Below, piece after piece: positions 55,494 through 64,000 of a stretch of DNA of 64,000 nucleotides. The stretch lies in contig NZ_BBNM01000001.1 in the NCBI RefSeq assembly GCF_000760595.1, positions 186,001 to 250,000 on the forward strand. The letters are read 5' to 3'. How positions within the stretch are numbered: the first letter of the stretch is position 1; the number at the start of each line of letters is the position of its first letter. The translations under genes were made by a program, and so were the position numbers. A model generated the notes under the pieces. It saw only the letters and a list, made by a program, of their open reading frames with translations, made no database searches and was not told where the DNA came from. The stretch is from Acinetobacter soli (GTDB lineage: Bacteria; Pseudomonadota; Gammaproteobacteria; Pseudomonadales; Moraxellaceae).

Positions 55494-55872
55494 AAAATTT
55501 ATTCGCTCTTTGCTTAGCCTGAGGAGGAATCACGTTGCCCTGAGCAAGAAACAGATTTTAGTTTCTTCACTAATATTGGCGCTTATTTACTTAAACACAG
55601 CAGACAGGATTGGAACAATATTTACACAGTAGGAAAGATAAAAAATAACTTATTCATTTATATGGTTTTTTTGACTTAAAAATGATTAATAATTTTTGCT
55701 TATCGATATCGATTAGCTACGGTTATATCTAAAAAAATAAATATTAAAAATCAGTACTTTAATAGTGCATACTGCACTTATATGACGCACTTTTTTGCGC
55801 TGATCTGGACACATCCAAATGAGTTCATTTAAGAACTCATCTTAATCAAATGCAGAGCGGTTGAGCGTGTAT
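55494..55872. promoter_or_regulatory. Control region upstream of the NRAMP-pxp operon
   Basis: No gene lies in these 379 bases. They hold the palindromes ATCGATATCGAT (55702-55713) and AGTGCA-TAC-TGCACT (55764-55778), both good operator candidates. The hairpin ATGAGTTC-N6-GAACTCAT (55818-55839) could end the upstream LysR transcript on the - strand. Confidence 0.5.
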
Positions 55873-56802
55873 TTAACGATAATCATCGCCATCAAACTGG
55901 TTATTGAGCTTACGCAGTGAGTGCTGTGCAATCTGCTGCGCAATTTTCGACAAACTTTGTTTTACCAGATCATCTTTACCCGCAATATACACACAGGAAA
56001 AACGAAATGGCTTTAATACCAAATCAGAGGGCAAAATCTGTAACCGTTTTTCACGTAGTTCGTGAATCACCGATAAATGTGGAATAATCCCAATTCCCAT
56101 ACCTTCTTCGGTCATTTTAATTAAAGTGGCTAAGGAGTAACTGGTAATGGTTTTAGGTTCTTTTAAGCTGTGCTGCATCAGCTGATTTTTTAAATCCATA
56201 TAGGGATAGGTCATTTTGGGATAAGTCAAAATGGTGCTATTGGACACATCCTTGAGAGTAAGCTGACGCTCTAAAAAGCGTTTGTGGAAACGTGGTGCAA
56301 TTAAAAAACTGTGTTGAAACTGACATAGTGGTATTTCTACACAATCAAAATTACAGCTTGATTCAAGTAAAAACGCCATATCCAGTTCGCCCGCTTCCAC
56401 CGCTTGTTTGAGCATGGGGGTAATATTAATCACAATATCGAAAGTTACAGCAGGATACTCTTGTTGCACTTGCTCGATAAAATCGACCAGCCAAGTGTGT
56501 ACAATCGTTTCTGCAACACCCAAGCGAATGGTGGCCTGAAGTGCCGTTTTTTCAGACAATGCTTTGAGTAACTCATGATTGAGTTGAATATATTTTTCTG
56601 CGTAGGCGTAAACGATTTGGCCTTTTTCGGTCAATTGCAAGCTGCGTGATGTCCGCTCTAAAAGCTTGACTCCAAGTTCTTGCTCAAAGGTATTTAAACG
56701 CTGAGACACCGCAGGTTGTGTGGTATTAAGTTTAACTGCGGCTTTATTAAAACTATTTAAACGGGCCACCCAATAAAAATTTTCAATACTTTTAAAGTTC
56801 AT
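55873..56802 (-). CDS. LysR-type regulator of the pxp/biotin-carboxylase operon
   Basis: The 309-residue protein has an N-terminal LysR DNA-binding domain (SIENFYWVARLNSFNKAAVKLNTTQPAVSQRLNTFEQELG) and a substrate-binding domain. It lies directly upstream of, and in the same direction as, the NRAMP-pxp unit, with palindromes between, so it is the likely activator. Inducer unknown. Confidence 0.87.
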   Translation of the reverse strand: MNFKSIENFYWVARLNSFNKAAVKLNTTQPAVSQRLNTFEQELGVKLLERTSRSLQLTEKGQIVYAYAEKYIQLNHELLKALSEKTALQATIRLGVAETIVHTWLVDFIEQVQQEYPAVTFDIVINITPMLKQAVEAGELDMAFLLESSCNFDCVEIPLCQFQHSFLIAPRFHKRFLERQLTLKDVSNSTILTYPKMTYPYMDLKNQLMQHSLKEPKTITSYSLATLIKMTEEGMGIGIIPHLSVIHELREKRLQILPSDLVLKPFRFSCVYIAGKDDLVKQSLSKIAQQIAQHSLRKLNNQFDGDDYR

Positions 56803-56896
56803 TAGCTAAACCCGTACACCACGATGTGACTTAAGGATTAGCATCATATCTGAATTATCCTGTTCTTTTCTATTTTTAAATGAATTAACACCCGAC

Positions 56897-56927
56897 GCAT
56901 AAAGCACCCTTTTTAGGTGCTTTATGC
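56897..56927 (-). terminator. Hairpin at the end of the glutamate synthase-like operon
   Basis: GCATAAAGCACC (56897-56908) and GGTGCTTTATGC (56916-56927) are perfect 12-base arms. No T run follows on either strand, so it may rely on rho or act as an mRNA end. Confidence 0.55.
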
Positions 56928-56953
56928 TCAAATAACGCTCACAAGGTCGATAC

Positions 56954-58288
56954 TTAATATTGGAGTTGCCCCGGTACCCAGTTGGTTCCAGCCAATGGCA
57001 CACGTGCCATGGCAGCGGCTTCTACTGTTAGGGCAACCAGATCTTCTGGATCGAGGTTATGTAGATGTGATTTACCACAAGCACGCGCCATGGTTTGAGC
57101 TTCCAAAACCAATACGCGCAAATAGTTGGCTAAATGTCGACCACCCTCAATTGGATCTAGACGATTGGCAAGTTCTGGATCTTGGGTGGTAATTCCGGCA
57201 GGGTCACGGCCATTTTGCCAATCGTCATAATAGCCTGATGCCGAACCGATTTTTTTTAGCTCATCATCAAGGCGTGGATGGTTATCCCCCAAAGCAATCA
57301 AGGCAGCAGTACCAATTGCGACTGCATCGGCACCGAGTGCCATCGCTTTTGCCACATCTGCACCAGTGCGGATACCGCCAGAGACAATCAGTTGTACTTT
57401 ACGGTGCATGCCCATTTCCTGTAGAGCCTGAATCGCTTGGGGAATGGCAGATAAAATCGGAATTCCCACATGCTCAATAAACACTTCTTGAGTCGCGGCT
57501 GTTCCGCCTTGCATGCCATCGAGTACAATCACATCTGCTCCTGCCTTAACTGCAAGCTTGACATCATAATAAGGACGACTTGCTCCAATTTTGACATAAA
57601 TCGGTTTTTCCCAGTCTGTGATCTCGCGGATTTCGGCAATTTTGATGGCCAAATCATCTGGCCCAGTCCAGTCTGGATGTCGGCAGGCGCTTCGTTGATC
57701 GACGCCAACAGGCAAAGTGCGCATTCCCGCCACACGCTCTGTCACTTTCATTCCGAGCAGCATACCGCCCCCCCCAGGTTTGGCCCCTTGCCCCAAGACA
57801 ATCTCAATGGCATCGGCTTTACGTAAATCGTCTGGGTTCATACCATAGCGCGATGGCAAGTATTGATATACCAGCGTTTCGGAATGCCCACGCTCTTCGG
57901 GGGTCATCCCGCCATCACCTGTGGTAGTAGACGTACCGACCATACTCGCGCCACGGCCTAAAGACTCCTTGGCATTGGCAGATAACGCACCGAAGCTCAT
58001 TCCTGCAATAGTCACAGGAATTTTCAGATGAATCGGTTTTTTGGCAAAACGTGTGCCTAAAACCACATCGGTACCACATTTTTCTCGATACCCTTCTAGC
58101 GGATAACGAGACATACTCGCACCCAGCAATAATAAATCATCAAAATGTGGCAGATGACGTTTGGTACCACCACCGCGAATATCATAGATTCCGGTCGCGG
58201 CAGCACGTTGAATTTCCTGAATGGTCAAACGATCAAACGTAGCCGATTCACGTAGTACTGGTTCAAATTGAGTAGCTGATTGTGTCAT
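56954..58288 (-). CDS. FMN-binding glutamate synthase family protein (MgsC/GlxD-like)
   Basis: The 444-residue protein is the central FMN domain of glutamate synthase as a separate subunit. It shows TIAGMSFGALSANAKESLGRGA, GGMTPEERG, GQGAKPGGGGML, DGMQGGTAATQEVF and SGGIRTGADVAKAMALGADAVAIGTA, the flavin and FeS region. With the amidotransferase and GXGXG subunits beside it, it makes a three-subunit enzyme of the N-methylglutamate synthase type. No FAD/NAD subunit is nearby. Confidence 0.9.
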   Translation of the reverse strand: MTQSATQFEPVLRESATFDRLTIQEIQRAAATGIYDIRGGGTKRHLPHFDDLLLLGASMSRYPLEGYREKCGTDVVLGTRFAKKPIHLKIPVTIAGMSFGALSANAKESLGRGASMVGTSTTTGDGGMTPEERGHSETLVYQYLPSRYGMNPDDLRKADAIEIVLGQGAKPGGGGMLLGMKVTERVAGMRTLPVGVDQRSACRHPDWTGPDDLAIKIAEIREITDWEKPIYVKIGASRPYYDVKLAVKAGADVIVLDGMQGGTAATQEVFIEHVGIPILSAIPQAIQALQEMGMHRKVQLIVSGGIRTGADVAKAMALGADAVAIGTAALIALGDNHPRLDDELKKIGSASGYYDDWQNGRDPAGITTQDPELANRLDPIEGGRHLANYLRVLVLEAQTMARACGKSHLHNLDPEDLVALTVEAAAMARVPLAGTNWVPGQLQY

Positions 58289-58315
58289 GGTTATTTCTCC
58301 GATCTACGTTTGATC

Positions 58316-59044
58316 TTAGTAAGCAGATGCATTGTCTACTTTGAAGTTATAAAGTTGGCGGGCTGAGCCATAGCGTTTAAACGAGGTTGGGGATTCGTTA
58401 AAACCAGCTTTGGCCAGCAGCTCCGCCAATTCGGCAAGATGTTCAGCACGCATTTCTTTTTCAATGCAGTCTGAACCTAAAGATTTTACGGCACCTTTCA
58501 CATAGATACGGGTTTCATAAAGAGAGTCGCCCAGTGCATCACCTGCATCACCACAGACGACCAAACGGCCCGCTTGCCCCATAAAGCAGCTCATATGACC
58601 GATATTGCCTCCCACGACAATATCTACACCTTTCATAGAAATACCACAGCGTGCGCCTGCATCCCCTTCAATCACCAGCAATCCTCCATGTGCAGTTGCA
58701 CCCGCAGCCTGAGAGGCATTGCCCTTGATACGCACAGAGCCGGACATCATGTTTTCTGCAACGCCTACCCCAACGTTACCATTTACGACAATATCCGCTT
58801 CCTGATTCATGCCTGCACAATAATACCCTGCATGACCATCGATGGTGACCGAAATCGGAGCTTTAATCCCCACCGCTATATTATGTATACCCGCAGGGTT
58901 TTTAACCGTCCACTGTGCAATTTCATTGACCAGATCCTTGCTATGCAATGCCTGATTGAGATCGCGTACGCTATCTAGATTTAAATCGTAAGTATCTTTT
59001 AAAAGTGTTTGCTCAATTTTGTCTGCCAATACTGTGCTGTTCAT
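58316..59044 (-). CDS. GXGXG-domain subunit of a glutamate synthase-like enzyme
   Basis: The 242-residue protein is the right-handed helical GXGXG domain (repeats GHAGYYCAGMNQEADIVVNG, GNVGVGVAENMMSG, GGNIGHMSCFMGQAGRLVV). In large glutamate synthase this domain holds the other domains together. It is the third gene of the four-gene unit, 27 bases before the FMN subunit. Confidence 0.9.
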   Translation of the reverse strand: MNSTVLADKIEQTLLKDTYDLNLDSVRDLNQALHSKDLVNEIAQWTVKNPAGIHNIAVGIKAPISVTIDGHAGYYCAGMNQEADIVVNGNVGVGVAENMMSGSVRIKGNASQAAGATAHGGLLVIEGDAGARCGISMKGVDIVVGGNIGHMSCFMGQAGRLVVCGDAGDALGDSLYETRIYVKGAVKSLGSDCIEKEMRAEHLAELAELLAKAGFNESPTSFKRYGSARQLYNFKVDNASAY

Positions 59045-59075
59045 ACTGCTGCTCCTGATTTTTTAACCGTTTAAC

Positions 59076-59999
59076 TTATGCCGCTGCGTTCGTTTTGGCT
59101 GACGAACGCTCCCATACATACAAGGTGGCTGGTTCGGGTTCCCACACTTTGGCTTGATCGATATTGGGTAAAGAAACCAATGCCTGATACTCAGAGGCCA
59201 TCGCAACGTAATCTTCGGTTTCGGCCAGTACAGCAGGTTTGCATGCAATCGGATCGCGAATAACAGCAAAGCCATCACGGGTTCCAATCGCAAAGGTAAA
59301 GAAACCATCCAGATCATTGAGTGCGTGATTCAACGCCTGTTCCAGATTATCGCCCTGCTGTAAACGCCAAGTGAGATACCCTGCTGCAACTTCGGTATCG
59401 TTATCTGTTTCAAAGCTAATACCTTCACGCTTTAACTCTTGACGTAAACGTGCATGATTCGATAACGAGCCGTTGTGAACCAGACATAAATCGGCACCTG
59501 TTGAAAATGGATGACTTCCCTCCATGGTTACGGCACTTTCAGTGGCCATACGGGTATGTCCGATAATGTGGCTACCTTTCATGTTGGCAAGGCCAAAGCG
59601 TTCAGAAATTTCGACAGGTAAGCCCATGCCTTTTAAAATTTCGATACTTTGTCCAACACTCATGATTTTTAGTTCAGGGGCAATTTCATCGATTGCTGTA
59701 CGCACTATTTCTTCATCTGCTTCAACTTTTACGACGGCAGCAGTTGCATTTTGAAACCAGTCAAAACCTGTAGATAATTTTGCTTGAAGCTTTTGTGCAA
59801 ATGCCTGCCAGTTAAACGTTTCATCTGTGGTTTGCAAGGTTAATTTGACCCAGCCGTCTTGAACCTCATCACCATAAATCGCAAAGCCTGCGCTATCGGG
59901 ACCACGACCGGTCATGGCTTGCAGCATTGGCTCAAACAATTTGCCAAGTTGGGATTCAAGCGCAGGATTTTTAAGATATAAACCAACGATTCCACACAT
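59076..59999 (-). CDS. Class II glutamine amidotransferase subunit (MgsA/GlxB-like)
   Basis: The 307-residue protein begins MCGIVGLY, so Cys2 becomes the N-terminal nucleophile after removal of Met. GRGPDSAGFAIYG, HTRMATESAV, VHNGSLSNHARLRQEL and ETDNDTEVAAGYL are the class II amidotransferase motifs. It would release ammonia from glutamine, or methylamine from gamma-glutamylmethylamide, for the synthase. Confidence 0.92.
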   Translation of the reverse strand: MCGIVGLYLKNPALESQLGKLFEPMLQAMTGRGPDSAGFAIYGDEVQDGWVKLTLQTTDETFNWQAFAQKLQAKLSTGFDWFQNATAAVVKVEADEEIVRTAIDEIAPELKIMSVGQSIEILKGMGLPVEISERFGLANMKGSHIIGHTRMATESAVTMEGSHPFSTGADLCLVHNGSLSNHARLRQELKREGISFETDNDTEVAAGYLTWRLQQGDNLEQALNHALNDLDGFFTFAIGTRDGFAVIRDPIACKPAVLAETEDYVAMASEYQALVSLPNIDQAKVWEPEPATLYVWERSSAKTNAAA

Positions 60000-60046
60000 A
60001 GGATGTCTCCAAAATTTAATTTTTAATCTGTTTGTTGTTTAAGGCT

Positions 60047-61438
60047 TTAGAAAAACTCTGTATAGCGCTGAATTTCCCAGTCGGACACATGGCGGCAGTA
60101 TTCCACCCACTCCATGCTTTTTTGTTCGATAAACTCGTTCACAATTTCAGATCCCATTTTCTGTGCAAACAGTGGATCTGCTTTGAGTGCATCAATGGCT
60201 TCTTTAAGCGACTGCGGTAAGGTTTGAATGCCACGTGCTGCAATTTCTTCAAGCCCAAGGCTATATAGATTTTCATTACAGGCCGGTGGTGGCATCAGTT
60301 CGCGTTCGATTCCGTCAAGTCCTGCTGCAATAATGGCAGCCGACACCAGATAAGGATTACAGCCTGCATCGGGCAAGCGCAGCTCAATACGACCATACGG
60401 AATACGCACCATGGCTGAGCGGTTGTTGCCGCCATATGCAATAAAGGCTGGTGCCCATGTCGCGCCAGAGAGTGAACGACCCACCACGAGGCGTTTATAA
60501 GAATTTACCGTTGGTGCGCAAAAAGCACAGAGTGCCGGACCATGTTCAAGCAGACCTGCAATAAAGTGGTAGGCCATTTTTGATAGACCCATTCCACTTG
60601 GATCACTGGCATCATGAAAAAGATTGCTATTTTTTTCACTGCCGATCGACAAATGAAAATGCATGCCGTTGCCTGCACGCTTCGGGTCAGGTTTTGGCAT
60701 AAATGAACAAATCATGCCTAAATCGTTGGCAATTTCACCCGCAGCCATACGGAAAAAGGTAAACATATCTGCCGACTTCATGGCATCTGCATAGGTATAG
60801 TTGATTTCAAACTGACCGTTGGCATCTTCATGATCGATCTGATAAATATCAAAACCCACAGGAATGAGAGCTTCAGTTAATCGTTCTAAAAATTCGCGTG
60901 AACGAGACAAGCCTTTATAGTCATAACAAGGTTTATCCAGATTATCGGAGTCGTCTACCATTTTGAGTTTGCCGTCTTCGCCACGACGAAACAGGCTAAA
61001 TTCCGGCTCAAGCCCAGTGTTTAATGTCCAGCCTTGAGCTTTTAGACGCTCGACTTGCTGGCGCAGTACATAACGTGAATCATATGGATGCGGCTTTCCA
61101 TTCACATACCCTTCACAGACCACCCGTCCGTAACCCGGTTGCCAAGGGACTGGAGTTAAAGTAGATAAATCGCCTTTCACCATAAAGTCAGGACCATGGG
61201 GTTGCATTCCCATACCAGAAATAGCAAAACCTGCAAATCCGACACCGTCTTTCTCAATTGCTTTTAAGCCCGAAATCGGGACCGACTTGGTTTTGGCAGC
61301 ACCATGAATATCAACAAATTGCGCCAAAACATATTTTAAATGATGCTGATCAATGACCTTTTGTACTTCTGGACGGTACATCGGTTGACTGGTCAATTCA
61401 TAGTGATCAAACATCTCCTTCACGGCTTGCTGCAACAT
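60047..61438 (-). CDS. Type III glutamine synthetase-like ligase (GlnT/gamma-glutamylamide synthetase family)
   Basis: The 463-residue protein has the glutamine-synthetase fold ([66 protein letters not shown]). It is unlike the GlnA at 12744. It resembles enzymes that join glutamate to ammonia or an alkylamine. I choose the ATG at 61438, with AGGAG ten bases upstream; the ATG at 61447 has it only one base away. It is first in a four-gene unit with the glutamate-synthase subunits. Confidence 0.9.
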   Translation of the reverse strand: MLQQAVKEMFDHYELTSQPMYRPEVQKVIDQHHLKYVLAQFVDIHGAAKTKSVPISGLKAIEKDGVGFAGFAISGMGMQPHGPDFMVKGDLSTLTPVPWQPGYGRVVCEGYVNGKPHPYDSRYVLRQQVERLKAQGWTLNTGLEPEFSLFRRGEDGKLKMVDDSDNLDKPCYDYKGLSRSREFLERLTEALIPVGFDIYQIDHEDANGQFEINYTYADAMKSADMFTFFRMAAGEIANDLGMICSFMPKPDPKRAGNGMHFHLSIGSEKNSNLFHDASDPSGMGLSKMAYHFIAGLLEHGPALCAFCAPTVNSYKRLVVGRSLSGATWAPAFIAYGGNNRSAMVRIPYGRIELRLPDAGCNPYLVSAAIIAAGLDGIERELMPPPACNENLYSLGLEEIAARGIQTLPQSLKEAIDALKADPLFAQKMGSEIVNEFIEQKSMEWVEYCRHVSDWEIQRYTEFF

Positions 61439-61608
61439 AATTGACATACTCCTAATATGGCAAAACTGTATTTGGCTCAAAAAATGCACGTTCGTTTCTT
61501 AAATTGTTTAGCTTTCAATACAAGAAACTTTGTTTCCTATAAAGAAAGCAAATCCCTTGCCAACTTTTAAAAATTTCTTTTGTTTTTGTAATAAACGATC
61601 ATATACGC

Positions 61609-61633
61609 TATATATTCCCAATAAGAATATATA
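61609..61633. promoter_or_regulatory. Operator-like palindrome between the ligase operon and the XRE regulator
   Basis: TATATATTC (61609-61617) and GAATATATA (61625-61633) are perfect 9-base arms separated by seven bases, in the 240-base divergent region. It is the best candidate site for the XRE-cupin regulator. Confidence 0.45.
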
Positions 61634-61730
61634 TTTCACCACAAGATTTTTTAAATGTATTACATCTACTTTTTGTTTTGAGTAAAATTCTCAGTTCATT
61701 GTCATCAAAATAGTGCAGAGTTGAACCATA

Positions 61731-62327
61731 ATGAGACACACCAAAAACAGCGTGAAGCTGGAACAATATATTGGTATTCAAATTAAACGACATCGTCAGG
61801 AACAAGGCCTCAAACTCTCAGAAGTAGCTCAGATTGCAGGGATTAGTCAGGGCATGCTCAGTAAGATTGAAAATGCACAAGTGTCTACGAGCTTGGAAAC
61901 CTTGAGCCGCCTGTGCGAAGTACTCGGAATTCCAATGTCGACTTTATTTAGTCAGTACGATCAGCAAGAAAGTCATGCCATGCTGGTTAAATCTGGAGAT
62001 GGTATGGAGGTGGTACGCCGCGGTACTGAAAAAGGCCATACTTATCGTTTATTAACGCATTCTAGAGGCCCAAGAAAGAACTTTGAGGCGTATCTGGTGA
62101 GTATGGATGATGCCAGTGAAGAATTCCCGACCTTCGCTCATCCAGGCACAGAAATGCTGTATCTGGTTGAAGGAGAGCTGATTTATCGACATGGACAAGA
62201 AGTTTTTCACATGCAACCAGGAGATTGTCTGACTTTGGAAGGTGAAATTCCTCATGGACCAGAAAAACTAGTGCAGGTGCCTATTCGTCTCTTGTCTGTA
62301 ATGAATTATGGAAGCAGCGAAGAGTAA
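61731..62327 (+). CDS. XRE-family regulator with C-terminal cupin domain
   Basis: The 198-residue protein has an XRE helix-turn-helix (about 14-70, RQEQGLKLSEVAQIAGISQGMLSKIENAQ) and a cupin domain (about 115-195, PGTEMLYLVEGELIYRHGQEVFHMQPGDCLTLEGEIPHGPE). Such PuuR-like proteins commonly control glutamine synthetase-like and polyamine operons. It is divergent from the glutamate-ligase operon, which it probably represses. Confidence 0.9.
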   Translation: MRHTKNSVKLEQYIGIQIKRHRQEQGLKLSEVAQIAGISQGMLSKIENAQVSTSLETLSRLCEVLGIPMSTLFSQYDQQESHAMLVKSGDGMEVVRRGTEKGHTYRLLTHSRGPRKNFEAYLVSMDDASEEFPTFAHPGTEMLYLVEGELIYRHGQEVFHMQPGDCLTLEGEIPHGPEKLVQVPIRLLSVMNYGSSEE

Positions 62328-62425
62328 TTGCTCTTCATGAATTGAAGCAATCGTATCTTCTATTTCTTCACCACTTTTCTTGTACTTAGATGACACTGGA
62401 AATAGAGATACGATCCAATCTTTAA

Positions 62426-63577
62426 TTAATGCGTTCGGTTAAATTTTTGCAGCAGATAAAGACTAATAATTAGAAAGATTGTAATGATTTCAAATGCTCG
62501 ATTAAGCGTGACATATTGCAGCATGAAGCTCCCGACTAACGCTCCCAAGCCAATACTGGCATTAAAAACTGCAACATAGATTGCCGAGGCTGCACTTGCC
62601 AAATCATTTGCCTGCTTCAAAACCCAAGTTTGTAACCCTACAAATATGCTTGCAATTGAAACGCCCCACAACGCCAAAAATACGATCGCGATGCTCAAAG
62701 TAACTTGATACCCCAAATATCCAAAAGCAAACACACTTCCCGAAATGAATACTAAACTGACCAAGATGATTGTGTGTAAATGTCGATCTATCAACTTTCC
62801 AGCAAGGATATTGCCGATTAAACCTGCCAAACCAAAAACAAGAAGAAGTAATGTGATCTGACCCGATTCAAGCTGTGCGATTTGGCTCAGAAACGGTTCA
62901 ATAAATGTAAATGCAGCAAAATGTGAAGAAATGATCAGTGCTGTAAGAATAAATAAACGATTTAAAGTCGAATGCTGAAGCACTTTTTTAAAAAAACCAG
63001 ATGCTAAAGGGGCTTGATCTGGAATTTTGGGCACAAAGAGCAGAATTAAAATACAAACAATGAAAGATAAAAGACCCAGAAATTCAAACGCCAGCCGCCA
63101 GCTACTCAGTTGAGTCAGATAACTCGCCAGAGGTACACCCAAAATACTCGCAACTGAAACACCTGAAAAAATAATTGATGTAGCCAAACCCAATTTATGT
63201 TTCGGAACCAGACTGTAAGCGACAGCTCCAATCAAGGCCCAAAAGCTACCGTGCGCAATTGCACCGATAATACGCGCAGAAAGAATCATATTAAATGATG
63301 AACTATAGGCCACGATGATATTGGAAATTGCCAAAATCAGCAGCATGATCATTAAGACCATTTTTCGTGGAAACCGAATGAGCAAAACGATCGAGCATAA
63401 CGCCGAGATAGCCGCCACCCAACCATATCCTGTCACAATCAGTCCAGTTATGGCTTCGCTTTGATTCAGGTCATGTGCCAAGGCGGAAAGTAAACCTATC
63501 GGCGCTAATTCGGTTGTGACGATGGCAAAGCTACTCAAGCTTAAAACAATCAAAGCTATCCATAATTTTAAAGACAT
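62426..63577 (-). CDS. Major facilitator superfamily transporter (DHA1-like exporter)
   Basis: The 383-residue protein has 12 predicted helices and MFS motifs near the N terminus (ELAPIGLLSALAHDL, SEAITGLIVTGYGWVAAISAL) and RIIGAIAHGSFWALIGA. It resembles AraJ/sugar-efflux or drug-efflux members. The substrate is unknown. It is divergent from a LysR gene 98 bases away, which probably controls it. Confidence 0.85.
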   Translation of the reverse strand: MSLKLWIALIVLSLSSFAIVTTELAPIGLLSALAHDLNQSEAITGLIVTGYGWVAAISALCSIVLLIRFPRKMVLMIMLLILAISNIIVAYSSSFNMILSARIIGAIAHGSFWALIGAVAYSLVPKHKLGLATSIIFSGVSVASILGVPLASYLTQLSSWRLAFEFLGLLSFIVCILILLFVPKIPDQAPLASGFFKKVLQHSTLNRLFILTALIISSHFAAFTFIEPFLSQIAQLESGQITLLLLVFGLAGLIGNILAGKLIDRHLHTIILVSLVFISGSVFAFGYLGYQVTLSIAIVFLALWGVSIASIFVGLQTWVLKQANDLASAASAIYVAVFNASIGLGALVGSFMLQYVTLNRAFEIITIFLIISLYLLQKFNRTH

Positions 63578-63675
63578 TTATATATCCTCAGCATGTGAAA
63601 GCCGAAGTATCTGTTTCCATGATTGAAATTTATATAGATAATAATTGAAACTGGTTTTTCATTTTTGGAAAATAT

Positions 63676-64000
63676 ATGCATTGGGATGATGTGAAAGTTT
63701 TTCTTGCAGTTGCCCGAACAGGCACACTCACCACCGCTGCCGAAAAATTAAATTTGGGTATTGCCACCGTATCGAGGCGTTTGGAGCGCCTAGAGCAAGA
63801 TATGGCCATGACGCTGTTTACGCGACATCAAACAGGTTATCAACTTACACTCGAAGGTGAAGCCTTACTTGGTAATGCAGAAGCATTCGAAAATGCAGCC
63901 CTCAGCCTGACAGAAAGTGGACAAAATTATGCACAAGCACAGGGACTGGTTCGTTTAGCTGTTTCAGAAAATCTGGCCAATGGTTTGGTGATCCCTTCCT
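63676..64000 (+). CDS. LysR-type regulator, truncated by the window end
   Basis: The frame opens at the ATG at 63676 and runs off the end of the window (about 108 residues seen). It shows a LysR winged helix (WDDVKVFLAVARTGTLTTAAEKLNLG, TVSRRLERLEQ) with the following NAEAFENAA linker. It is divergent from the MFS gene and is its likely regulator. Confidence 0.85.
   Translation, partial: MHWDDVKVFLAVARTGTLTTAAEKLNLGIATVSRRLERLEQDMAMTLFTRHQTGYQLTLEGEALLGNAEAFENAALSLTESGQNYAQAQGLVRLAVSENLANGLVIPS

Overview
The window is chromosomal DNA from a gammaproteobacterium of the genus Acinetobacter (Moraxellaceae). This rests on moderately AT-rich DNA, a trpGDC operon, a pqqABCDE operon of the Acinetobacter type, a convergent ubiC-ubiA pair beside glnA, a fis-purH-purD block, and protein sequences that look like Acinetobacter throughout. 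The species cannot be fixed from the sequence alone. I see no tRNA or rRNA gene, no insertion sequence, no prophage and no CRISPR array. Coding density is high and many genes end in clear rho-independent terminators.

Layout. Positions 1-9141: end of a BASS-type transporter, prmA, a zinc-ribbon membrane protein, a structured non-coding stretch with a candidate small RNA, fis, purH, purD, and a methionine uptake system (metQ, a terminator, metNI). Positions 9.2-16.1 kb: gloB, two small uncharacterised genes (one only 29 codons), ubiC-ubiA, a two-TM protein, glnA with an NtrC-like site, yddG, and an AT-rich secreted orphan. Positions 16.2-19.4 kb: trpGDC and an Smr-domain gene. Positions 19.4-27.8 kb: xdhABC (purine oxidation), folE, a DedA protein, and hemE with a DUF817 gene. 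Positions 28.0-30.3 kb: an L,D-transpeptidase and a pirin.

Positions 30.5-41.2 kb hold the most unusual block. It has a LuxR-type response regulator, a giant hybrid histidine kinase whose input region is a whole NCS1-family transporter, a divergent stand-alone paralogue of that transporter with the same C-terminal cysteine motif, and then pqqABCDE plus an M19 dipeptidase. The kinase frame is cut by a single amber codon 35 codons before a TGA that overlaps the regulator start, so it looks like a fresh nonsense change or a readthrough site. The arrangement suggests transporter-coupled signalling linked to PQQ-dependent oxidation.

Positions 41.3-49.3 kb form a complete ketone-body/3-hydroxybutyrate route: GntP permease, 3-hydroxybutyrate dehydrogenase, LysR regulator, 3-oxoacid CoA-transferase A and B, AtoE and AtoB. 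Positions 49.3-56.8 kb hold a PxpABC/YcsF-YcsG-YcsI-type cluster joined to a biotin carboxylase-BCCP protein, which together supply the parts of a split urea-carboxylase-like enzyme, with an NRAMP-family transporter and a LysR regulator. Positions 56.9-62.3 kb hold a type III glutamine synthetase and a three-subunit glutamate-synthase-like enzyme (N-methylglutamate synthase family) under a divergent XRE-cupin regulator. The window ends with an MFS exporter and a truncated divergent LysR gene.
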